Source: Candidatus Bathyarchaeota archaeon (GTDB lineage Archaea; Thermoproteota; Bathyarchaeia; Bathyarchaeales; Bathycorpusculaceae). From it: 5,455 bases of DNA. The translations under genes and the position numbers were made by a program. The stretch is from positions 3,981 to 9,435 of the forward strand of contig JAGTQT010000055.1 of NCBI GenBank assembly GCA_018396615.1, read 5' to 3'. Positions 1-4,666 of this stretch are shown in pieces. Under the pieces are notes generated by a model that saw nothing but the letters and a program-made list of their open reading frames with translations, was not told the DNA's origin and searched no databases. Position 1 is the stretch's first letter; each line of letters starts with the position of its first letter.

Positions 1-127
1 CGGGAAAAGGCATGAAGCCGACCTTGCTAGCTATCTGGCTTCTCACCCACGCGAGTTCTAAGAAGTATGTTGCCTCGCTTTTTCCGGAAAAAACTTTACC
101 CTTGATGGTAAATGTTTTCTTTGTCAA
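1..127 (-). CDS. ribK: CTP-dependent riboflavin kinase (DUF120 family), N-terminal part, runs off the left edge
   Basis: Archaeal riboflavin kinase makes FMN from riboflavin, using CTP rather than ATP, in the cytoplasm. Only 42 codons are visible, too short to be obvious, but the frame is open from 127 to the edge. The visible protein begins with a TTG codon (125-127) and contains FTIKGKVFSG, then a YFLELAWVRSQI segment and GFMPFP at the edge. This is the family pattern of a short beta strand ending in a glycine loop, a Y/K-rich helix and GFxPYPGTLN. The next base (G) agrees with the expected glycine. I chose TTG 127 because TGAGGA lies about eight bases upstream (135-140) and a TATA box sits at the right distance before that; no ATG is available. 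The family loop is usually GxGEGxYF, but here it reads GKSEATYF, so two of its glycines are replaced. Family assignment is fairly sure; start and activity are inferred. The gene is on the same strand as its 122-residue neighbour but appears to have its own promoter. Confidence 0.75.
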   Translation of the reverse strand, partial: MTKKTFTIKGKVFSGKSEATYFLELAWVRSQIASKVGFMPFP

Positions 128-163
128 CCTGCTTTCCTCATCGCCTGCGCTAGTTTTTGTGTG

Positions 164-171
164 TTATAAAT
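164..171 (-). promoter_or_regulatory. TATA box of the riboflavin kinase gene
   Basis: On the minus strand this reads TTTATAAC, preceded by a purine-rich AAAAAAGAA stretch that could serve as the BRE. A start of transcription about 25 bases downstream falls near 142, just ahead of the TGAGGA ribosome site (135-140) and the TTG at 127. The geometry of TATA box, short leader and Shine-Dalgarno is consistent for an archaeal gene. It lies in the 102-bp gap after the 122-residue gene, so the kinase can be transcribed separately. Confidence 0.6.
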
Positions 172-229
172 TCTTTTTTAATTCCAGTTTTTTGCATTTG
201 GCGTTGAGAGTGGGACACGAGGCTTGTTT

Positions 230-598
230 TCATTTTTCCTTTTTCAGCCATGTGGTTACGGCGCTGAAAACGCGGTTTGAGGACATGTCTATCACTGGAA
301 CTATTATTTTCTCTCGGGTTTCGATTACGGGTTGATATTTCGGCATGTGCGCGTAGCCGACAAAGGTCCAGTACACACGTCTCTGTTCAATTAATGCTTT
401 TGCCACGGCGCTTGTTGATGGCGGAAGCGGGAAGTAGAGGAAAACTATGCCTTCTGCCCAGTAAAGCCCAGCAGTTTTGCCGCCGGCAATTATCGAGGCA
501 AATCTTGCTATGTCATCTGGTGTGGGAAAAAAGTCTTTTTCCATGATAATTATTTCTTTGAATGGCTCATGTTTGACTGCGACTTCATTTTCGCTCAT
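230..598 (-). CDS. Uncharacterised 122-residue protein
   Basis: I do not recognise this family. The frame is open for 122 residues and the composition looks like a soluble alpha/beta protein: a charged start, a FFPTPDDIARFASII helix-like stretch (about 23-37), a hydrophobic strand GLYWAEGIVFLYF (44-56), a PLPPST turn (57-62), a helix AVAKALIEQ, then VYWTFVGYAHMPKYQP (75-90) and a strand KIIVPVID (97-104). The tail is basic (KKEK). No signal peptide, cysteine motif, Walker motif or clear membrane helix is visible. ATG 598 is preferred because a TATA-like box at 636-643 puts a transcript start about 12-15 bases upstream, giving a near-leaderless message; no Shine-Dalgarno site is present. Met19 (codon 542-544) is an alternative start with the same ATAATTATC bases before it. 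Coding is likely because the frame is the best one over the whole stretch, it sits between two plausible promoters, and the overlapping frames look unlike protein. Function unknown. Confidence 0.72.
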   Translation of the reverse strand: MSENEVAVKHEPFKEIIIMEKDFFPTPDDIARFASIIAGGKTAGLYWAEGIVFLYFPLPPSTSAVAKALIEQRRVYWTFVGYAHMPKYQPVIETREKIIVPVIDMSSNRVFSAVTTWLKKEK

Positions 599-635
599 GA
601 TAATTATCTCTCGGCTATGTCTCTGTGTCTTTACA

Positions 636-643
636 CTTTTTAA
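636..643 (-). promoter_or_regulatory. TATA-like box upstream of the 122-residue gene
   Basis: The minus strand reads TTAAAAAG within AAGATTAAAAAGTG. Transcription starting about 26 bases downstream would begin near 610-614, leaving a leader of roughly 12-16 bases before the ATG at 598. That fits the lack of a Shine-Dalgarno site there. The match to the TTTAWATA consensus is only moderate, and the surroundings are AT-rich, so chance is possible. Confidence 0.4.
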
Positions 644-736
644 TCTTGCCGTTTACTGAAAATCTGAAGATGTTTTTATGCCTAGAATTTGGACGTACGT
701 TCTTGATCAACAAAAAGTCGCTCACACTCTTTTTGA

Positions 737-752
737 CGATTAAATTTAATCG
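737..752. promoter_or_regulatory. 16-bp perfect palindrome, possible operator or promoter element of the synthase gene
   Basis: CGATTAAATTTAATCG is its own reverse complement over all 16 bases and ends 78 bases before the TTG start at 831. Its half-sites are flanked by TTGAC (733-737) and GTCAA (760-764), a second, looser inverted pair. Its AT-rich core could also act as a TATA box with transcription starting near 770. A dimeric regulator site would look like this, but function is inferred only from symmetry and position. Confidence 0.4.
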
Positions 753-814
753 CATAAGGGTCAAGCAAAAGTTAAAGAGTAGACTGTTGCTAATGGCATA
801 GCACATTAACGAAG

Positions 815-824
815 AAAAGGAGAT
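815..824 (+). promoter_or_regulatory. Ribosome binding site deciding the TTG start of the synthase
   Basis: AAAAGGAGAT carries GGAG at 819-822, eight bases before TTG 831. It is the best ribosome site in the region, and it supports a non-ATG start that places the first Rossmann strand only three residues into the protein, as expected for this family. Confidence 0.7.
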
Positions 825-830
825 TTAGGA

Positions 831-1907
831 TTGCCGAGGATACGTGTGGCTCTTGTTGGTGTAGGCAACAGCGCTTCTGCGTTGGTTCAAGGTGTGCACT
901 ACTATAGAGACGCAAAGGAAGATGAAAGTGTGCCTGGTCTTATGCACGTGAATTTTGGCGGCTACCATGTAAGAGATGTGGGGTTTGTGGCGGCTTTTGA
1001 GGTGAATAGGAACAAGATTGGGAAGGATCTGTCAGAAGCTATCTTTACTAAGCCAAACAACTGTGCAAAATTCGCGGATGTGCCGCGCTTAGGAGTGAAG
1101 GTTTCTCCGGCTCCCATTTTGGATGGTGTGGCTTCCCATATGAGAAAAGTGTTTGACGTCTATGATGGAAGCGCAGTGAAGGCTGATGTGGTGAGGGTTC
1201 TGAAAGAGTCTAAAGCCGAGATTCTGGTGAACTATCTTCCAGTTGGCAGCCACGACGCCGCTCGTTTCTATGCTGAGTGCGCTTTGGATGCGGGCTGCGC
1301 GTTTGTCAACTGCATGCCCGAATTTATCGCTTCAGACGCGGCGTGGGCTAGAAAGTTTGAGCAGAAAGGCTTGCCTATTGCTGGAGACGACATTAAAAGC
1401 CAGCTTGGCGCCACGATACTGCATAGAAATATTGCTAGGCTTTGCGTTGACCGAGGGATAATCATTGACGAAACTTATCAGCTTAATCTCGGAGGAGACA
1501 CGGATTTCCTGAACATGACTGTTGAGGAACGACTGAAAACTAAGCGAATTAGCAAAACCGAGGCTGTAACCAGCCTAGTGCCCTACGATCTGCCTACGCG
1601 CATCGGGCCAAGCGACTACGTGCCATTCTTAGGGAATAAGAAGATTTGCTATCTATGGCTGAAGGGCAGAAAATTCGGAGACAGACCTTTAACGTTGTCG
1701 GTGAAGCTGGAAGTCGAAGATTCCCCGAACAGTGCCGGTGTAGTGATCGACATCATTCGCGCGGTTAAACTTGCGTTGGACAGAAAAATTGCTGGACAAC
1801 TGTTAAGCATCTCATCTTACGCGTTCAAGCATCCCCCTATCCAGGTGCCTGACTCTGTGGCGAAACAATCTGTGGAAGAGTTCATACAGGGAAAAAGATG
1901 CAGATAA
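831..1907 (+). CDS. ino1: Myo-inositol-1-phosphate synthase (inositol-3-phosphate synthase), archaeal type
   Basis: Converts glucose 6-phosphate to 1L-myo-inositol 1-phosphate with NAD+ as a recycled cofactor, in the cytoplasm. In archaea the product feeds inositol headgroups of ether lipids and, in some hyperthermophiles, inositol-phosphate solutes. The 358 residues match the short archaeal form. Residues 6-21 form the Rossmann loop (VALVGVGNSASALVQG). Further family signatures are NYLPVGS (134-140), AGDDIKSQLGAT (184-195), LGGDTDFLN (220-228), the lysine-rich KTKRISK segment (236-242) and DSPNSAGVVID (297-307), which contribute to the catalytic and substrate pocket. The protein ends shortly after SSYAFKHPP (328-336), so both ends look intact. 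The start is TTG, fixed by GGAG eight bases upstream and by the absence of room for an earlier start. It stands alone: the upstream gene is divergent and the downstream gene convergent. The gene symbol follows common usage; the family call is firm. Confidence 0.93.
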   Translation: MPRIRVALVGVGNSASALVQGVHYYRDAKEDESVPGLMHVNFGGYHVRDVGFVAAFEVNRNKIGKDLSEAIFTKPNNCAKFADVPRLGVKVSPAPILDGVASHMRKVFDVYDGSAVKADVVRVLKESKAEILVNYLPVGSHDAARFYAECALDAGCAFVNCMPEFIASDAAWARKFEQKGLPIAGDDIKSQLGATILHRNIARLCVDRGIIIDETYQLNLGGDTDFLNMTVEERLKTKRISKTEAVTSLVPYDLPTRIGPSDYVPFLGNKKICYLWLKGRKFGDRPLTLSVKLEVEDSPNSAGVVIDIIRAVKLALDRKIAGQLLSISSYAFKHPPIQVPDSVAKQSVEEFIQGKRCR

Positions 1908-1995
1908 CCCAATTTCGTACATAATGCCTTCATTATAAGAACGCACACCAGCATAGACCTTAGTCATTTCTAAACGCGACAGGAGTATCAGCAGC

Positions 1996-2024
1996 AATTA
2001 GCCCTTTATATAGGGGGCTATATT
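1996..2024. repeat. Inverted repeat with TATA-like loop between convergent genes
   Basis: TAGCCC (1999-2004) pairs with GGGCTA (2015-2020), and the arms extend outward as AAT against ATT with one bulged base. The ten-base loop region contains TTTATATA (2005-2012), a close match to the archaeal TATA consensus on the plus strand. It sits between the stop codons of the synthase (1907) and aIF5B (2052). It could be a two-way transcript end or a promoter for an antisense RNA into the 3' end of aIF5B; no long T-run supports a terminator on either strand. Confidence 0.35.
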
Positions 2025-2051
2025 CCTGTAGCAAGCATAAATATCAAGTAG

Positions 2052-3833
2052 CTATGCAGCCCAGAAAGGCGTCTTCTTTCTCATAAGCTCAACAAACTCG
2101 TTTAACGCTTCCCGCTCATCTTCTGTTAACCTATCCATAAACGTTGACAACAGAACCTTCGCATGAGGCTCTGGAACCTTCACGTAAAGTATGTCTTTCT
2201 CAAAAACATGTCTTCCCACAATAGGCTTATCCATCGAAACCGCGACCTGCATGCCCTTTGTAGCCTCAGCCACGGCTTTGCCTTTATCCTGAATCTGCTG
2301 TACATCACCAATCTCGTCACCGTCCTCGGCTCGCATAAGCACGCTTTTAGGCTTAAGTCTTCCAGCAAGAACCTCAATTCCAAAAATCGCGGGTTTGGCT
2401 CTCCGGAAAATGTAGCCTGAAAGCACCATAATCTTCGCAGGCTTTGTAAGCGCATCAAAACTTCTGCCAAGCTCAGCTTCACGCAACCCCTTAGACCACG
2501 AAACATAATTGTCAATCACGTGGTAAACTACTTTTTCAAGAAAGATCTGCACACCTTTAACTCTGGCTTCCTCCTCGGCATCAGGCAAAATTTTAACGCC
2601 AAAAGCAAGCACAGCGCCATAAAGCGGTTCATGCTCCTTCACTACCGCTGCTTCAACAACATCCCTTTTTGAAACATCACCAATATCAGCCAACCTAATT
2701 GGAACATTCTGCTTCCTAAGAATGTCAGCCATAGCCTCCAAAGAACCCAACGTGTCAGCCTTCACCACGACACCGTCAGTATCCGTCGCAATCCTAATCC
2801 GATCAATTTCCTCAGACACAAGCTGTGCATAATGCTCCGAGCTCTCACCCTTACCTACAGCGTACAACGGTGCACCAGACAACGCACCCTCCAGATCAGG
2901 AGCAACAATCTTCACACCCGCAGCAGCAGAAACAACATCTACAGAAGAAAACCTATCACGCGGATCTCTAATTTCATCCAAAGGCTTAGGAACCAAAATC
3001 GCCCTAATCCGCGTAACCACAGGCTTCTCCTTCCCCCCAACAACAATCAAATCATCCTTACGCAACACGCCGTCATAGACAATAGTGTTAAGAGTCAAAC
3101 CCAAACCAGGCTCTTCCTTAACCTCCAGCACAGTACCTCTCGCTGGACCCTTGGACGCTTGCAAATGCTTCTTAAGGTGCTGCTGTGTCAAGCCAACAAG
3201 AACAGCCAGAAGCTCCATCACACCTTCCCCCGTCTTCGCACTTGTCGGCACAATGGCAACAGTCTTTGTAAAATCAGCCACCCTATCAAAACGCTCTGCG
3301 TTAAGCCCAAGGCGAGAAAACACACCCATCATCTTATAAAGCCTATTATCCAAATCTTCCCTAACAAAAGCGTCCTGCCTACGATAAGCCTCCAGAAACA
3401 TCTCATCAGGACAAGGTTTCCATCCATTAACACGATCGATCTTATTCGCAGCCACCAAAAAAGGAGTTCTACGAGATCTAAGTATATCCACAGACTCGTA
3501 AGTCTGAGCCTCAAAACCATGCATAACATCGATGACAAGAATGGCTATGTCAGCCACGCTTCCCCCTCTCTTCCGCAGATTGGTAAAAACTTCATGCCCA
3601 GGGGTATCAACAATCAACAAGCCGGGAATCTCAACTTCGCTCTTGAACCTTGCAAGCAAAGGACCGCACAGTTGCTTAAGCGTTTCAACAGGAAAGAAGC
3701 TTGCCCCGATGTGCTGGGTTATTCCTCCGACTTCACGGGCTTGGACGCTTGTCTTGCGAATCCAGTCTAAAAGCGAAGTCTTACCAGTGTCAACGTGTCC
3801 AAGAACGCAGACTATAGGTTGACGAATCGGCAT
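2052..3833 (-). CDS. infB: Translation initiation factor aIF5B (archaeal IF-2)
   Basis: A GTPase that promotes subunit joining and helps place initiator tRNA on the archaeal ribosome, in the cytoplasm. The 593 residues match the archaeal family, which lacks the long N-terminal extension of eukaryotic eIF5B. GTPase motifs are complete: G1 GHVDTGKT (12-19), G2 GGITQHIGA (36-44), G3 DTPGHE (76-81), G4 NKID (130-133) and G5 SAK (198-200). The histidine of G3, needed for GTP hydrolysis, is present. A beta-barrel domain II follows (about 230-330), then domain III beginning near VVVKADTLGSLEA (355-367), a second barrel (about 460-550) and the C-terminal helices, ending KKTPFWAA. No intein interrupts it, although some archaeal homologues carry one. 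ATG 3833 is preferred: AGGAAGGA lies about nine bases upstream and the G domain starts at once. A weak TATA candidate, TTATTATTAG (3898-3907, minus strand), lies upstream. It is divergent from the zinc-ribbon gene. Confidence 0.97.
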   Translation of the reverse strand: MPIRQPIVCVLGHVDTGKTSLLDWIRKTSVQAREVGGITQHIGASFFPVETLKQLCGPLLARFKSEVEIPGLLIVDTPGHEVFTNLRKRGGSVADIAILVIDVMHGFEAQTYESVDILRSRRTPFLVAANKIDRVNGWKPCPDEMFLEAYRRQDAFVREDLDNRLYKMMGVFSRLGLNAERFDRVADFTKTVAIVPTSAKTGEGVMELLAVLVGLTQQHLKKHLQASKGPARGTVLEVKEEPGLGLTLNTIVYDGVLRKDDLIVVGGKEKPVVTRIRAILVPKPLDEIRDPRDRFSSVDVVSAAAGVKIVAPDLEGALSGAPLYAVGKGESSEHYAQLVSEEIDRIRIATDTDGVVVKADTLGSLEAMADILRKQNVPIRLADIGDVSKRDVVEAAVVKEHEPLYGAVLAFGVKILPDAEEEARVKGVQIFLEKVVYHVIDNYVSWSKGLREAELGRSFDALTKPAKIMVLSGYIFRRAKPAIFGIEVLAGRLKPKSVLMRAEDGDEIGDVQQIQDKGKAVAEATKGMQVAVSMDKPIVGRHVFEKDILYVKVPEPHAKVLLSTFMDRLTEDEREALNEFVELMRKKTPFWAA

Positions 3834-3942
3834 CTCAACGCATCCTTCCTAGGAAACATTTTTGCGATAAGCTAGCCAATAATAGCGTACCCCAAAACTA
3901 ATAATAATTACCCTAATAAGCACTAAGCCAAAGACTCACAAG

Positions 3943-3950
3943 ATTTTTAA
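3943..3950 (+). promoter_or_regulatory. TATA-like box of the zinc-ribbon gene
   Basis: ATTTTTAA lies about 38 bases before the GTG start. A transcript start some 25 bases downstream falls near 3972, giving a leader of about 16 bases that just contains the AAAGGTGA ribosome site (3973-3980). The spacing is right for an archaeal promoter; the box itself is a moderate consensus match. Confidence 0.45.
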
Positions 3951-3987
3951 CCAGCATCCAAACTCTGTTCCAAAAGGTGAAAAATGC

Positions 3988-4305
3988 GTGACTTACTGCG
4001 CGAAATGTGGAGCCAGACTAAAGGAAGAAGATGAATTCTGCTACGCTTGCGGTACGCGTGTCCCGAAGATTACTAGAGAAGAGTTCACAGTCTCCGCCGA
4101 GAACCTTATTGAAAAAGTCAAAGAGCTTATCCACGAAGGCAACGTGACCCGAATAATCGTAAAAGACGAGAAAGACAAGGTTCTGCTTGAAATTCCAGTA
4201 ACAATAGGTGCTATTGGCGTTGTTGTTGCTCCTTGGCTGGCAGCTTTAGGCGTTATAGCGGCTCTTGTTACGAACTGCAGAATAGTTGTCGAAAGAAGAG
4301 AATAA
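3988..4305 (+). CDS. Zinc-ribbon protein with a DUF4342-like membrane domain
   Basis: A 105-residue protein in two parts. Residues 4-21 form a short zinc ribbon with two CxxC pairs (CAKC at 4-7 and CYAC at 18-21), each followed by glycine. After a linker, EEFTVSAENLIEKVKELI (31-48) and GNVTRIIVKDEKDKVLLEIP (51-70) lead into a hydrophobic segment (about 71-94, VTIGAIGVVVAPWLAALGVI), ending NCRIVVERRE. I recognise the second part as DUF4342-like, a family of unknown function; zinc binding is inferred from the cysteines. The hydrophobic stretch may be a membrane helix with the zinc ribbon in the cytoplasm, or a buried hairpin. The start is GTG, chosen because AAAGGTGA ends seven bases upstream and the first CxxC lies right after; an ATG at 3984 is in another frame that stops after 16 codons. 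It is divergent from aIF5B and convergent with the small membrane gene. Role unknown. Confidence 0.85.
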   Translation: MTYCAKCGARLKEEDEFCYACGTRVPKITREEFTVSAENLIEKVKELIHEGNVTRIIVKDEKDKVLLEIPVTIGAIGVVVAPWLAALGVIAALVTNCRIVVERRE

Positions 4306-4399
4306 TCGCTTTTCAGCAAAATAGCTTAAACTCTGCAAGTAACCCAGCCTAATCTCCAATGACGAAACAGACAATTCATTGAAAAGAAACAAGTTGGCA
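4306..4399. other. Convergent intergenic gap, nothing firm seen
   Basis: Ninety-four bases between the stop codons of the zinc-ribbon gene and the small membrane gene. A weak GCTTTT/AAAATAGC pairing (4309-4326) is present but is too short and broken to call a terminator. No coding frame or RNA gene is visible. Confidence 0.4.
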
Positions 4400-4567
4400 C
4401 TACTCAGTCTTTGCGATGATTAAGAAAACCCCGAGAAGAACAAGAATAAAGCTGAGAACCCCGAAGAACCCTGTGAAGATTTTTAGAACAGTCGCACTTG
4501 TCAACGTATAGTACATAGCCACTGCTCCTGTGACAAGGAGAATTAAGCCAAAAAACTTCTCAACCAT
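4400..4567 (-). CDS. Small two-helix membrane protein of unknown function
   Basis: From ATG 4567 the protein has 55 residues: MVEKFFGLIL start, a first hydrophobic helix (about 5-21), a short polar/aromatic turn (YYTLTSAT), a second helix (about 29-51) and a polar AKTE tail. I do not recognise a named family; two close helices with charged ends suggest a hairpin in the membrane. The start is ambiguous. GGAG (4573-4576) stands five bases before this ATG. An in-frame TTG at 4603, with GAGG five bases before it (4609-4612), would add 12 residues (MGLSEEGSIGAS). I prefer ATG because the added residues are polar and dispensable. The gene begins 63-99 bases after the stop of topoisomerase VI subunit A on the same strand, so co-transcription is likely, though a functional link is not implied. 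Glycine- and leucine-rich composition makes chance coding possible but unlikely given two ribosome sites. Confidence 0.65.
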   Translation of the reverse strand: MVEKFFGLILLVTGAVAMYYTLTSATVLKIFTGFFGVLSFILVLLGVFLIIAKTE

Positions 4568-4666
4568 CGATGCTCCGATACTTCCTTCTTCACTCAAACC
4601 CAATCCATCCTCATTCGGTTGCTTTCTACATAGGGAAACACACGATTATTTCAAACTTTCCCCCAT

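Larger units (their letters stand above)
599..830. other. Divergent intergenic region with clustered palindromes
   Basis: This 232-bp gap separates the leftward 122-residue gene from the rightward inositol-phosphate synthase. It is AT-rich and has no convincing coding frame; a 63-codon minus-strand frame inside it (615-806) has a low-complexity Leu/Lys/Asn-rich composition and no ribosome site I trust. It holds the leftward TATA-like box (636-643), a near-palindrome around ACGTACGT (691-702, 10 of 12 bases symmetric), an adjoining TTGATCAA (703-710), the 16-bp palindrome at 737-752 and the ribosome site at 815-824. No tRNA-like cloverleaf or riboswitch was seen. Confidence 0.6.

Noticed and set aside
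2..61. Plus-strand tail reading GKRHEADLASYLASHPREF then stop, resembling a C-terminus of an upstream gene
   Set aside because: The same bases encode a recognisable riboflavin kinase segment on the minus strand, with promoter and ribosome site, so this is a shadow.
12..335. Plus-strand 107-codon frame, hydrophobic with many Phe and Ser
   Set aside because: It overlaps the riboflavin kinase and the 122-residue gene on the other strand, has no ribosome site, and its composition is what antisense reading of AT-rich coding gives.
615..806. Minus-strand 63-codon frame in the divergent gap
   Set aside because: No recognisable composition, crosses the palindromes and the candidate TATA box, and has no convincing ribosome site.
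1812..1997. Minus-strand 61-codon frame over the end of the synthase gene
   Set aside because: Half of it is antisense to the conserved C-terminus of the synthase; no ribosome site or family resemblance.
2832..3770. Plus-strand 312-codon frame antisense to aIF5B
   Set aside because: Arg/Asn/His/Ser-rich low-complexity translation typical of antisense reading; the opposite strand carries all five GTPase motifs of aIF5B.
3846..3855. TTCCTAGGAA palindrome just upstream of the aIF5B start
   Set aside because: Only ten bases and it overlaps the AGGAAGGA ribosome site, whose purine run explains half of it; no second copy nearby.
4309..4326. Weak hairpin GCTTTT/AAAATAGC after the zinc-ribbon gene as a terminator
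   Set aside because: Few G-C pairs, a mismatch, and only a four-base T-run; not distinguishable from chance.
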